From Talaromyces rugulosus (taxonomy: Eukaryota > Ascomycota > Eurotiomycetes > Eurotiales > Trichocomaceae): a stretch of 64,000 nucleotides of DNA. How positions within the stretch are numbered: position 1 is the stretch's first letter; the number at the start of each line of letters is the position of its first letter. The position numbers were made by a program, and so were the translations under genes. Shown here piece by piece: positions 12,265 to 23,175 of the stretch. The notes under the pieces were generated by a model. It was not told the origin of the DNA, did not search any database, and was given only the letters and a program-made list of their open reading frames with translations. The DNA is taken from positions 1,674,001 to 1,738,000 of the forward strand of contig NC_049561.1 of assembly GCF_013368755.1 (NCBI RefSeq), given 5' to 3'.

Positions 12265-12793
12265 TCATTGCTGTACTACTTGGACATTATTCTTTTTCTG
12301 TAGTTGAATAGTCAGCAACGACGACGACAACAACAACAAAGACTCAAGACTTACCTTCCACGTATCCATTTCTGTCTGCTTCGTCTTGTATTGTTTCAAC
12401 AGTTCGTCAAGCACCTGCTTCAATCCGTCTGCATTGGTCTTGAGCGAGGGAAGGATGTCGTCGATTGTGCGCTCGACAAGCACGCCGTTGATCATGCGAA
12501 AGCATTTTCGTTCTTTAGGAAGCGGTTCTAGGGTCTCGATGACGAGTCTGTTCACAAACGATTAGTCATTTGACCAAATAGCTATCTGCTAAAAAAAATA
12601 CACACTTGTGCTCCTCGGTCTCCTGTTCAATGTCGCCAATCTTCTGCGCCATCGTCTGCAAGGCATTTTTGTAGTTTGAATATTGGAGCTGGAGCTCTAC
12701 CGGTATCCATTAGTTGTGTGTCTCGTTGAATTAACACATAAAAGTAAACTCACCCTGCTGCTTCCTCACGCTGACCTGTGGTTGCGAGGCCAT
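12265..12793 (-). CDS. PFD2: prefoldin subunit 2 (Gim4)
   Basis: Beta-type subunit of the hexameric prefoldin co-chaperone, which passes nascent actin and tubulin to the CCT chaperonin in the cytosol. Four exons: 12793-12754, 12696-12606, 12547-12355, 12297-12265, closing to 118 aa, the usual size. The N-terminal coiled-coil helix (QLQYSNYKNALQTMAQKIGD) leads to the beta-hairpin core KCFRMINGVLVERTIDDILP and the second helix up to DTWKKKNNVQVVQQ. The core is characteristic of PFD2. It is divergent from prp16, sharing a 430-bp promoter region. Confidence 0.95.
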
Positions 12794-13223
12794 GGTGTTG
12801 ATGTGGCCGTTCAGTGTAGTAAATACTAAGTGAAGATGCAAAGTGACGAACGCGGGGTGGAACGAGCCCGAGTGCCAAGACTTTGAGTGCAGAGCTTCGG
12901 TATACTACATTACTATCATTGACTGCTTTTTTTTAAACAAAAAAATAAAATAAAAGGAATATGTTATTTTTAAAATAATTAAAATCACGTAATTATATTT
13001 TGAACTTACGTTTTGTAAGTAGGAATAGCTTGTCTGAATTTATGAGCAGTGTTTGCACTGTTTGTCTTGAATATCTTATCTGGATTTCTCGCCCAAGCCC
13101 CGACATAAATATTTCCAACACCTGAACACTCGACGTGACAGGCTGACACACACACACACACACCGCGCTTATAGCGCTACATACGAGTACAAGAGTCGAA
13201 CAAAAAAAATTGTCCATATCAAA
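12794..13223. other. divergent promoter region between PFD2 and prp16
   Basis: Shared upstream region of two housekeeping genes, with an A/T-rich middle (12930-13000) and a (CA)n run at about 13146-13163. No coding content. Confidence 0.55.
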
Positions 13224-16102
13224 ATGGCCCGCGACGATGCGCCGCCTCCTGCCAAGCGGCAAAAGCCCGGGCCAATGCGCGATGCAAAGCGACAGGACAT
13301 TGACAACTGGGAAACAAACCGCATGCTGACCTCGGGCGTAGCCCAGCGACGCGAATACGCAGGGGATTTTAACCCAGACGAAGACGAGGCAACACGAGTA
13401 CACCTCCTAGTACACGACCTGCGCCCACCTTTTCTCGATGGCCGCACGATTTTCACAAAGCAGCTGGAGCCGATCTCCGCGGTGCGTGATCCGCAGAGTG
13501 ACATGGCCGTGTTTAGTCGAAAGGGGAGCAGGGTTGTGCGCGAACGAAGGCAGCAGCGAGAACGGCAGAAGCAGGCCCAAGAGGCTACGAATATGGCGGG
13601 CACTGCGCTGGGGAACTTGATAGGCATTCGGGAGGACGAAGGCGACAGCGCGGTGGCTGCGCCGATAGAGGATACCTACAAGAGCGGCAATAAGTTTGCG
13701 CAGCACCTCAAAAAGGATAGAGGTGGAGCTAGCTCGTTTAGCAAAAGCAAGACTCTGCGCGAACAGAGAGAGTATCTCCCGGCCTTTGCGGTTAGGGAGG
13801 ACCTGCTGCGAGTCATTCGAGACAATCAAGTTATAGTTGTCGTGGGCGAGACCGGGTCGGGGAAAACCACCCAGTTGACACAGTTTCTTTACGAGGATGG
13901 CTATGCCAAGTATGGCATGATTGGATGTACGCAACCTCGTCGTGTTGCTGCCATGAGTGTTGCAAAGCGTGTCAGCGAGGAAATGGACGTGGATTTGGGA
14001 GATTTGGTGGGATATGCTATTCGGTTTGAAGATTGCACTACTGATAAGACGGTCATTAAATGTAAGTTGCCTTTTATTGCACAATCTTTCAAAGCTAATG
14101 TTTTCAGACATGACCGACGGTGTCCTGCTACGAGAATCCCTAGTGCAGCCAGATCTCGACAAGTACTCGTGCATCATCATGGACGAAGCCCACGAGCGAG
14201 CTTTAAATACAGATGTCCTCATGGGACTGATCAAAAAAGTATTGATTAGGCGGAGGGATTTGAAGTTGATCGTGACATCGGCTACAATGAACTCGGAGCG
14301 ATTTTCGCGGTTCTTTGGAGGAGCACCTGAGTTTATCATCCCCGGACGGACGTTCCCTGTTGACATTCAGTTCTCGCGTTCCCCCTGTGAAGATTACGTG
14401 GACAGTGCGGTCAAGCAGGTCTTGGCCATCCATGTGTCCCAGGGTCCAGGCGATATATTAGTATTTATGACGGGCCAAGAAGACATTGAAGCGACGTGTG
14501 AACTGGTTGAGGACCGATTGAGACTGCTGAACGATCCGCCAAAGCTAAGCATATTGCCGATCTACAGTCAAATGCCGGCAGAGCAGCAGGCCAAGATTTT
14601 CGAGCGAGCAGAGCCGGGAGTGCGAAAAGTCATTGTGGCTACAAACATTGCCGAAACCAGCTTGACTGTGGACGGTATCATGTATGTGGTAGACTCGGGG
14701 TTTTCCAAGCTAAAGGTATACAACCCTCGCATGGGAATGGACACACTCCAAATCACACCAATCTCTCAAGCAAACTCGGGCCAGCGGGCTGGACGAGCAG
14801 GCCGGACAGGACCGGGCAAAGCATTCCGGCTTTATACAGAACAAGCGTACAAAAACGAATTTTATATCCAGACAATCCCCGAAATCCAGCGAACAAGCCT
14901 GGCCAACACGGTTCTCCTGCTCAAATCGCTGGGTGTCAAGGATTTGTTAGACTTTGACTTTATGGATCCGCCGCCGCAGGAGACCATCACTACCTCGCTC
15001 TTTGAGTTGTGGTCTCTCGGCGCACTGGACAACCTGGGCGAACTCACCTCTCTGGGTCGTCGCATGACGCCGTTCCCCATGGACCCGTCACTCGCCAAAC
15101 TGCTCATCACAGCCTCAGAGGAATACGCATGCAGCGAGGAGATGCTCACCATCGTCTCCATGCTCTCCGTGCCCAACGTCTTCTTCCGGCCCAAAGAGCG
15201 CCAGGAAGAATCCGACGCCGCGCGCGAAAAGTTCTTTGTCCCCGAGTCAGACCATTTGACGTTGCTGCACGTATACACGCAGTGGAAATCCAACGGGTAC
15301 TCAGACGGCTGGTGCGTCAAACACTTTTTACACTCAAAATCACTCCGGCGCGCGCGGGAGATCCGCGAGCAGCTGCACGATATCATGGTCGTGCAGAAAA
15401 TGAACCTGGTCAGCTGTGGCACAGACTGGGACGTGATTCGCAAATGTATTTGTTCAGGTTACTACCATCAGGCAGCCCGCGTCAAGGGCATTGGCGAGTT
15501 TATCAACCTGCGCACCAGCGTCACGGTGCAGCTGCATCCGACAAGCGCGCTGTATGGGCTGGGATATGTGCCGGATTACGTGGTTTACCACGAACTGATT
15601 CTGACGAGCAAGGAGTACATGTCTACCGTGACTGCTGTCGATCCAAACGTAAGCCTCTTTTTTTTTTTTTTTTCCCCACCTTTCCTCTAATTTGATTGTT
15701 TTATCTAACATGTGGGTGTTGTTATAGTGGCTCGCCGAACTCGGCGGCGTTTTCTACTCGGTCAAACAAAAAACCTACTCGCACCGCGAAAAACGCATCA
15801 CCGAACACGAGTTCAATCGACGCATGGAAATCGAGACGCAAATGGCAGCAGACCGCGAGCGCGCGGCCGCCGAGCGAGAGCGCGAAAAGGAGCGTAGCGA
15901 TCCGGCGCGGCAGAGGAGGGAGATTGAAGTTGGTGTTGGAATTGGGAAGCCTGCTCCTGCTGCTCGATCAGTCGTTAAAAAACCGCTTGTTGGTGGGAAT
16001 AGACGCGGTGGAGGAGGAGGAGGAGGAGGAGGAGGGTTAACGTCGAGTTCGGTGGTTAAGAAACCGGTTATTGGGAGGAAACCCGGGGGGAGGGCTTTTT
16101 AG
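13224..16102 (+). CDS. prp16: DEAH-box pre-mRNA splicing helicase Prp16
   Basis: Spliceosomal RNA helicase that remodels the spliceosome between the two transesterification steps (DHX38 in animals). Three exons: 13224-14061, 14108-15648, 15728-16102, giving 917 aa. Motifs in order: Walker [30 protein letters not shown] (in [14 protein letters not shown]), [16 protein letters not shown] and QRAGRAGR, then winged-helix/ratchet and OB-fold regions. Assignment to Prp16 rather than Prp2/22/43 rests on the N-terminal region ([53 protein letters not shown]). The C-terminus is basic and ends with a ten-glycine run, shorter and more repetitive than typical. A 319-aa antisense open frame over exon 1 is a codon-bias shadow. 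Confidence 0.95.
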
Positions 16103-16446
16103 TTATATTGACGTATATAGATGCATATGTATAGATGTATAGAGTTCAATGTTGGGTTGGCACATAGTTGATGTCAACATTTGAATATATGTATCATAAT
16201 AATATCAATTGATATCCGCACGAACAATGCATACAGCTAATAAAACTTTATCTGAATAAACCATCAATCCGACATCAACAGTTCCCATCGTCTAAAATAC
16301 ATCCCCAGCAGATCCTGCCATTGGAGAAAACCCTGGGTTCAACCACTTTCACTTTTTGTTTCAATGTGTGTGTGTGTTACAAACATCCAGCCCGTACGTC
16401 ACAGACCTCGCAGATCCGACCAGCCTAAATAAAAAAAAGACCGACT
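16103..16446. other. convergent 3-prime region, prp16 and OST2
   Basis: AT-rich terminator region between two convergent genes. It holds AATAAT/AATAAA-like signals near 16195-16260 and a short GT run near 16364-16377. No gene seen. Confidence 0.5.
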
Positions 16447-17020
16447 CTAATTGATAAAATTAATGCAGAAAAAGTGCAAAATAAAACTTCCAAAGATAAA
16501 GTCGGCAAACGCTCTGCATTGAAATTATTAGCGTCCTCCTTTCTCTTCCTTGACGGAAGAAAAAGATGTAAAACGTACCGTTCGTGGGAAATCTCCGGTG
16601 TCCCCTCGTCGCCCTCTACCGTCTTACCACCCTTTGAACCAGCCCCTTTTGATGGCGATGAAGAGCTCGTTTGCATACGCAAGCTCGCGGTGAGAACGAA
16701 TTGGCCTACAGCTGCCGAGAACCCGGCTAGGAAAGCGTTGAATGGCTGTATACTATGCGTCAGTTTCTCTCTCTCTTCCCTCTTTCTCCATGTGTTTGTG
16801 TGTGTGGACGTACGTAATTCCCCGCAATAACACAGTACACAAATTGAATTCCGCCGACAAGCACCAAATACGCCATAAAAGCATCGAGCAAGAACGTGCG
16901 CTGCGAGGTCTGCGCGAGGTAGCGTTGCCAGATGTGCTGCGTGATTTCGGCGACGGAGGCCTTGGGAGAGAGCGCGGTTGCGGCAGTTGAAGCTGAAGAA
17001 GGGGCTGTTTTGGGTGCCAT
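16447..17020 (-). CDS. OST2: oligosaccharyltransferase subunit Ost2 / DAD1
   Basis: Small membrane subunit of the ER oligosaccharyltransferase, which transfers the lipid-linked glycan to Asn in nascent proteins. Three exons: 17020-16814, 16745-16579, 16513-16447, giving 146 aa. Signature segments are QRTFLLDAFMAYLVLVGG, IQFVYCVIAGNYPFNAFLAG and FSAAVGQFVLTASLRMQ, plus the DAD family C-terminus ADFIFGSFILHFFCINFIN. Three hydrophobic segments fit the known topology. Between the second and third sits a longer Ser/Gly/Lys-rich loop (about 25 residues) than in animal DAD1, a fungal trait. The last exon is only 67 nt but clearly conserved. Confidence 0.96.
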
Positions 17021-17440
17021 TTTTGCCTTGTGAGTTTTCGTATAAATTTGATTCGAAGAAAAGTAGTGGAAAGCGTGTCGAACGACTGGCGGGTGGAGTG
17101 AGGTTGTGAAAGTGATGAAGCTGCGTGTCTTTATCGCGGAGCTCTAGGCTAGCTAAAGCGCTGCCGATAGTATTAGTGGTGGATCCGCCAAGACCATCTA
17201 ACTTTGCATACATACCACATGTGTGCTACGACTTGCATGTCTAGACTCTTTATCAATAAATTAAATGAATTAAAAAAAAAAAAAAATAGATATATAATAT
17301 ATTACATAGAGCTGGGTATATGATATTCCACGGCGCGCCACCAACACCCCCCCCCCCCGGTATCTAGCATGGTATAGTCACTAGCATGTACAGCCTTTAA
17401 AAAAAGCCAATTATACAAATCTCATAGAATTTGCAGCAAA
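17021..17440. other. intergenic, OST2 promoter side
   Basis: Upstream of OST2 and downstream of the C6 regulator. It contains a 15-nt A run (17272-17286), an AT-rich stretch and a 12-nt C run (17347-17358). No gene seen. Confidence 0.5.
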
Positions 17441-20092
17441 TCAGAAAAAGTCCATGTGCATATTCCCCATCACATTCTCCCCCTCGCCAACGCCCTGCGT
17501 GAGCTCCAACTGGAAATCGCGCATGACGTCGTCGAACTGGTCCCAGTTCACGGGCGTCTCAAACATGTTTGTTGCGTCAACTTGTTGTTGCTGTTGCTGT
17601 TGTTGCGCAGGGAATGAAAAGGCCGACGGTGGCGCAAATCCATTGTTTACGGTAGTCATGTTGTTGTTGTTATAAGGGTTGAATGAAGCTGATGCATCGT
17701 TGTTCATGGACAGGTCTTGCCAGCCCTGCGTCATCGAGTGTGCTGGCAGCATGTCTTCTAGCAACTCTGGCATTCCCTTGTTCAAGTCAAGACTAAACCC
17801 GGCCGTGGACGAATTGGACAATCCAAACGGCTGCTCGTGGGCAGGCGTGTCGTTGACTGGCGGGCTAGATGTCGAGACCAGAGAAGGAGTCCCCAACTGC
17901 GAGGCTGCGACGGGATGAGGAAGTCTACCGAACTCCACAACAGAGGGAATATTAGTCGGAATAGTAGTAGTAGTTGGAATAGCCGACGACGCCTCAGACT
18001 GCGAAACCAACGGATTAGATCCATACTTGGAACGCAGCTCTTCCAGCTGCTTCTTGCGGAAATTAGTCGCCTTCTTCATCAGCTGCGATAGCGGACGCCA
18101 GAGCGGAGCCTTCTTAGACAACCCCTGCCGCTCCCAATCACGAAAGGTGGAATTGACCGCCAACCAGGCACGGTCTACGCCAGGACACAGCGGACGCACA
18201 CAGAGTTCTGCAAGCACAAAGGCAACCGCGTGCCATTGGTTGTACGAGACAAAAAGCCAGCTCCAGCGGGTCGTGTTCTCGTTGGTCTCGAGCAAGCGCG
18301 AAAACTCAATCACCTCGATCGAGGTCAACAAAAGTTTGTTGCGGCCTTCGTTGGATAACCTAGAGGATTCGTGCTTGTTCAAGGGCTGGTGTACAATCAG
18401 CCACAGCTTGGCCACGATCAGCCGCGCCACCGTCGCACAAACCCACTGGAGGGGGATCTGCATGTCGCAGTGTCGGATATATCTGTCGTTGAGCCGGTTA
18501 TGTAGTCTTTCAATCAAGGCTTCTCGGTCCTGGAGATTTGCAGGTAGTGAAACGGCTCCAGGCGGGATATATGTCAGCCGCCGGTAAGCTAGGGTCACTT
18601 CGCAGCGAATGAGCGCAAAGGTCATGTCTGTGCATCCGGTCTTCTCGACAGGCGTAGTTTTGGAGTCTGGGCATATGTCGTCGTCGTTGATGTTGAGGGG
18701 GAGGTGCGTGTCGTATATCATATCATTGATCATGGGATCCGTGCCGTGATCTTCGGCAGCTCGAACGTCGAGAATACAAATATTCCACCAAAGCCGGCGT
18801 CGCATCTCGGTTTCAAATGGCGACAAACCAAAATGGGTGCCATCTCTATGCAGGCCGAGCCCGGAGGCCAGACGCAGAATGACGGCAGACAGGGTCCAGA
18901 CAAACCGCGAGTCGTCCTGTCGACGAATACACGACAGGAACATGACGGCCGCCTGGAGGAGCGTGATATTCTGCGAATTAAGCAGATTGGCCCGGGCCAT
19001 GCCCTGCTCGGTTGCAAAGCGGAACCGGCTGATTGCACCCTCGCGATCCTCTCCCAGCTCCGTCATGCATTGCTCGGGGGTCATGCTGATGACCGCTGAC
19101 AGATAGACGGAAAACGCGAGAGCTTCAGTATTCTTATCCAACGATTCCAAATTTGTAGCAGCCTCGATGATAATATTACGAATCGTAGGCTTGTGCACGA
19201 CCGTCAACAGAGGCGCGACATTCTGCTCATACGTCTTCCACAGAACAAATGCCTGCGTGGGCGTAGGATGATAATTTCGTAGGCTGCTAGCCACAGAACT
19301 ATACCCAAAAATAAAAGCATCATGATTGCGGCTGCCGGACTTGACCGACTCTCCCGGCGATGGATAGTCTTCCTCTTCGTCACTGGAATGATCCAGGATA
19401 TCCTGTAATTCTTCGATCTGGTCACCTAGACTGGCCCAAAACCGATTGCTCACATATCGACTTTTGGTATCGTCGATAACCAGCCTCCCCAGCTCCTCAA
19501 TACCATCCCGCCTCATGTGGGCATTCTTTGGGTCGTCTTCATCCAGATTCCCCGTCTCAGCAACGCCGTCTTGAAGAGATGTAGACCGACCAGGAGTCGT
19601 AGCATTCGTCGTCGTCGTCTTTTGTTGTTGTTGTTGCTGCTGGTTCGAAATAAGCTGATCAATACTCGCCGGACCGCCCAAACTCTCCACCACACCTTCA
19701 AGCCTCCTTAACCGCGACAACAGCTCCGCGTCGGGGGGACGTCGCTGCTTGCGCGGAGCTCGCCCGGGGCCCGGAAAGATGCAGTCGATACCTGCTTTGA
19801 CGCAGTTGGAGCATGGCTCGCGCTTATTACATCGCACTTTTCGCCGGCGACAGGTGACGCAGCTGCGCGGGTTGAGGCGAGAGTCGGCGTTGGCTGTGGT
19901 TGTTGTCGTAGCGGGCTTGCTTGTTAGTGACGGCGAGGCAACTGTAGCACTATTATTGCTGGAATTTCCGGTGCCGGCAGAAATAGGAGCAGGCGCAGAC
20001 GCAGACGCGCCATTGTTTGACGGAGGAGACGCGGAGGTGGTGCTGGGCGTCATGTACATGGGCGCATTGGGACTATCGTTGCTGGACGACAT
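17441..20092 (-). CDS. Zn2Cys6 transcription factor, single exon, 883 aa
   Basis: Intronless nuclear regulator. The start at 20092 is preferred over an upstream in-frame codon (20182, not ATG) because the protein then begins with a typical Ser/Asn/Pro-rich leader. The zinc cluster is at residues 78-104 (CVTCRRRKVRCNKREPCSNC then DC; CX2CX6CX5CX2CX6C), followed by a basic GRAPRKQRR linker and a heptad-like RLRRLEGVVESLG dimerisation helix. The fungal-specific domain follows (RLASGLGLHRDGTHFGLSPF, MRRRLWWNICILDVRAAED). The C-terminal quarter is low complexity with a poly-Q run near 17590-17610 and an acidic, aromatic activation-like tail ending MDFF. Specific targets are not evident. Plus-strand open frames inside it are shadows. 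Confidence 0.92.
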   Translation of the reverse strand: MSSSNDSPNAPMYMTPSTTSASPPSNNGASASAPAPISAGTGNSSNNSATVASPSLTSKPATTTTTANADSRLNPRSCVTCRRRKVRCNKREPCSNCVKAGIDCIFPGPGRAPRKQRRPPDAELLSRLRRLEGVVESLGGPASIDQLISNQQQQQQQKTTTTNATTPGRSTSLQDGVAETGNLDEDDPKNAHMRRDGIEELGRLVIDDTKSRYVSNRFWASLGDQIEELQDILDHSSDEEEDYPSPGESVKSGSRNHDAFIFGYSSVASSLRNYHPTPTQAFVLWKTYEQNVAPLLTVVHKPTIRNIIIEAATNLESLDKNTEALAFSVYLSAVISMTPEQCMTELGEDREGAISRFRFATEQGMARANLLNSQNITLLQAAVMFLSCIRRQDDSRFVWTLSAVILRLASGLGLHRDGTHFGLSPFETEMRRRLWWNICILDVRAAEDHGTDPMINDMIYDTHLPLNINDDDICPDSKTTPVEKTGCTDMTFALIRCEVTLAYRRLTYIPPGAVSLPANLQDREALIERLHNRLNDRYIRHCDMQIPLQWVCATVARLIVAKLWLIVHQPLNKHESSRLSNEGRNKLLLTSIEVIEFSRLLETNENTTRWSWLFVSYNQWHAVAFVLAELCVRPLCPGVDRAWLAVNSTFRDWERQGLSKKAPLWRPLSQLMKKATNFRKKQLEELRSKYGSNPLVSQSEASSAIPTTTTIPTNIPSVVEFGRLPHPVAASQLGTPSLVSTSSPPVNDTPAHEQPFGLSNSSTAGFSLDLNKGMPELLEDMLPAHSMTQGWQDLSMNNDASASFNPYNNNNMTTVNNGFAPPSAFSFPAQQQQQQQQVDATNMFETPVNWDQFDDVMRDFQLELTQGVGEGENVMGNMHMDFF

Positions 20093-20717
20093 TGCTTTTG
20101 CTTGCTCCCTTGCTCGGCCCGCCACGGAAGTGGTGAGCTCTCGGTCTGTCTGCTTGGTTGCAGTTGTCCAGCGGACAAGCAAGTCCTCAAAGGGACGAAA
20201 TGTCAGTGATAAGAATGGTGGTAGTGGTGGTTAGATCTGCGAGGCGATGTTGAATCTGGACGACAAGATTGGAGAGTGACGTTTGATGTCTAGAGTTTTC
20301 CCAATCCCACCGCAGCGGATCAGTAGCTCAGTAAGCACATCAGGCCCCACCGCCACCGGGCTCTATACGAAACAAGCTTATCTATATTATATATTCTACC
20401 GTTCAATTCTATATACTTAAAGTGCTTGATAGATTGCTTTGTCATATGTACTTAAATTCTTTACATTCATGTCACTTATATACAAAAACATGCAACGGCC
20501 TATTAACATCAATCGATGGACCCAATCCAAAACTTTGAACAGTGACGCTGGAATAACAGGCAAATGTCAGTCGCTGTGACAAACGAATAGATGAAAAAAA
20601 ATATTATAGAACATAAAACAACAAAAGGGGCCCTGCATTATACAAAGGTGGCCAGTCGGAACGCCAATTCCAGCAGATACAAAGCGCGATATTCATATTC
20701 GAATTCGAATTCCAAAA
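20093..20717. other. intergenic, upstream of the 883-aa regulator
   Basis: Promoter region of the regulator starting at 20092 and 3-prime flank of the next gene. It includes AT-rich tracts around 20380-20460 and a GAATTCGAATTC repeat at 20701-20712. No coding sequence recognised. Confidence 0.5.
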
Positions 20718-21934
20718 CTATTGACCAGCCTCCTGTGCGTTTTGCTTAAAGGTTTCGACTTGGCTATTGTCTAGGTTAGCATTGCAGTTATTCGAGAAAC
20801 AGCGGGATACATACTCATCCTTGATCCAAAGCTGTGCTTCTTCGACAAACGTGTGTCTGCAATGCAAACCGTTAGCTCTCAATCAATCTTTTTCTAATAG
20901 TAAATAAACCCAAGTACTTACCCCGCAAATTTGGCATTGGTCAGAGACCGACCACCGTACTCGCCCGACAGGAGCTTGGCGTATTGATAAGGGATCTTGA
21001 CATTAATGCCCTCATAGACACTCTCACGCAGCGGAAAGATGTCGCTCTCGTCATAGCGGTGCGAGTCCTTGCACATCAGGGCGCCAGGGTTGCCGTTTTT
21101 CCTATTCTCGTCATCGGCACGCACAGCCGTGATGTCGATAAACAGGCCGCTGGACGTGTCGATCCAGCGCGCATCAATCAGGTTGCTGCGGTCATCGGTG
21201 GTGCGGATGACATAGTTGGGGTTGATTTCCAGCATGTAGGTGCGACCTTCTGGCACGTTGGGGATATCGTAGTGATGCTCGGTCATGTTATAGTAGTCGC
21301 CCAGGAAATGCATTCCTGATTCGGATATCTGCACGTCGAGATCGCTGTCCCACGGTAGGATCTAGCATTGTGATGTGAGCGAGCGAAGAAAAAAAAAACA
21401 CCATGGAACAAGAACAAAAACAAACCTTTTGGTTCCACCACCATCCCAGCAAAGACCCGTGCATGATCCAGGTTTCCACGCCGAGGTCGTTCATGGTCGC
21501 CAGGTATGTTTGAACTAGCGATATGAGGTGCGGTAATGATTCTTCTTCGGGCAGCGCTTGGGACGCGAATCTACACAGCGTTAGATGGTAAGGAAAAAAA
21601 ATCCATCGAGTGTTTCCATCGATACATACCGTCCATCATAGTGAGGGTGAAACCTGAGGGAAATATTTAGCACACAACCAAACCAATTGCTATTCCGATA
21701 AGCCATTTCCGGGGGTACTTACGTGGATTCATCTAAAAACGCACAGGTTAGCCTCGGGAACGACAGAAACAGAGAAGAAGAAAAAAGGCACTCACGGAAA
21801 TATTTATCACCAGGATCTCCTCCTTTACCGCTCCAATCTTTTGCGAGTTGTGTCCGGACGCTCATAAAGTTGGCATCGGCGGCGACAGAGCCGGCGACAG
21901 AGGCCATCAGGCCATATACAGAGAGCAACCTCAT
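20718..21934 (-). CDS. LicD/Mnn4-family secretory protein with microexons
   Basis: Predicted 281-aa protein related to LicD/fukutin/Mnn4-type proteins that act in phosphodiester decoration of glycans; in yeasts Mnn4 promotes mannosylphosphate transfer in the Golgi. Seven exons: 21934-21796, 21732-21723 (10 nt), 21653-21630 (24 nt), 21570-21426, 21361-20922, 20856-20815, 20763-20718; phases close. Residues 1-19 form a signal peptide. The family core is MNDLGVETWIMHGSLLGWWW followed by ILPWDSDLDVQIS, whose aspartates correspond to the metal-binding nucleotidyltransferase-like motif, and later PLRESVYEGINVKIPYQYA. The 3-prime end needs acceptor AATAG at 20764-20766 rather than the nearer CTAG to stay in frame. 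Enzymatic role is inferred from family only. Confidence 0.85.
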
Positions 21935-23175
21935 CCTACCAAGGGGTATGTATTTACAGTCGAGGGAAAGGAAATTAATCGGGATGGTTGCTGAGCGATT
22001 CAGACGAGCGACGCCGTAGTTGGCAACACCGCGACGCAAAAGGGCGAAAAAAACAGCGAGCGAGCGACAGAGCAACAGCGGCTCGGGAGTTAACTGGTTA
22101 GCGGTATCAGCGAGGGAGATTTTCTTTGACGGCAACACAGATAGACAAAGCCTGGACGAGCGAGCGACAGCCAGAACAGCAAAATAAGACAAGACAGAGA
22201 GAGAGAAGAGAAGGTAGCGTGCTTGACTGCCCACTTGGATCGGGCTGAGTCTTGGCGCATACGACGCCTGGAACGTTTTTTAGCACTTATTACGGGGGTG
22301 GCGCGCCTTGAGGACCCGCCCGGCGATAGTGGTTGGTGCGTGCATTATTATTGGTATAGCTGCGTTCGGCGGGTTGTTTAATTAGCAGGTGGTGTATATT
22401 TAGATCTGCTTTGATTTGGCAATAACACGAACGATGCGTCTGCAATATTTTGATGTACGATATTATACAGTATACTCCGTACATTGTTATCCATTATACA
22501 AGTAAATAGCCCTCATACAGACACGCACCCGTGCTATTGCAAAATTAAAGCTTAACCCCCTATCTCCCCGCCGAGCCGCCAACGCCCGCCCACGAGCCAA
22601 TTGCCGCGCCAGCCAAGACCCGGGCTGACGCAGCCTGCTGTCGTGGCTTTTCAGATCTATCACTGACAGTTTGCAATTATTATTTAAGAGTAAATTGTCA
22701 AAAGGTTATATAAAAATTTGTAAAAAAAAATTATAAAAAGTTAGCTTACAATTTGTCTGCATCAGTCGACATTCGGACACGTTTTTTCGGCCCCGGGGCT
22801 TTGAAACGTGTCAGCAGCCAATCACAGCAGCCCGGCGGGGCTGCTGCTCGTGGCGATAAGCTGGGCCCCTTACCGCCACGCCTCTTTGTAGTATTGCATA
22901 AAGTATTGTCTTTCTATTTGTGACTGTGTGAACCCTAATTCCAGCTACATCAGCTATTCTCTAGATATCAGCTTGATCTATTCCGGTAAATTTTTACTAG
23001 TAGGGACTAAACTGACATTGATCCACGACCTCAACTATTGCCAGCATGAATATTTGAATCACATTAATCATATTATTATACCTAATGTCATGTCTCATCC
23101 CGTATCCCACATATCCCGCAAAAAAAGACACCCTGCCATATTTCCATGCACCAGTAACATATGTAATCACACAAA
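21935..23175. other. intergenic region containing the three-hairpin element
   Basis: Upstream side of the LicD-like gene and 3-prime side of the Pth11-like gene. It alternates AT-rich segments (22440-22560, 22660-22760) with a GC-rich structured block at 22776-22880. Open frame 21719-22234 overlaps coding and leader sequence of the LicD-like gene and is not a gene. Confidence 0.5.
22776..22880. repeat. three consecutive inverted repeats (hairpins)
   Basis: Three adjacent stems read directly from the sequence. First, GACACGTTT at 22776-22784 pairs with AAACGTGTC at 22804-22812, enclosing the palindrome GCCCCGGGGC. Second, CAGCAGCCC at 22825-22833 pairs with GGGCTGCTG at 22838-22846 around a 4-nt loop. 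Third, CGTGGCGATAAG at 22849-22860 pairs with CTTACCGCCACG at 22869-22880 with one mismatch. No coding frame explains them. Confidence 0.6.

Noticed and set aside
13407..14366. 319-codon open frame antisense to prp16
   Set aside because: It lies entirely over a strongly conserved helicase exon and its translation shows no family resemblance; it is a codon-composition shadow.
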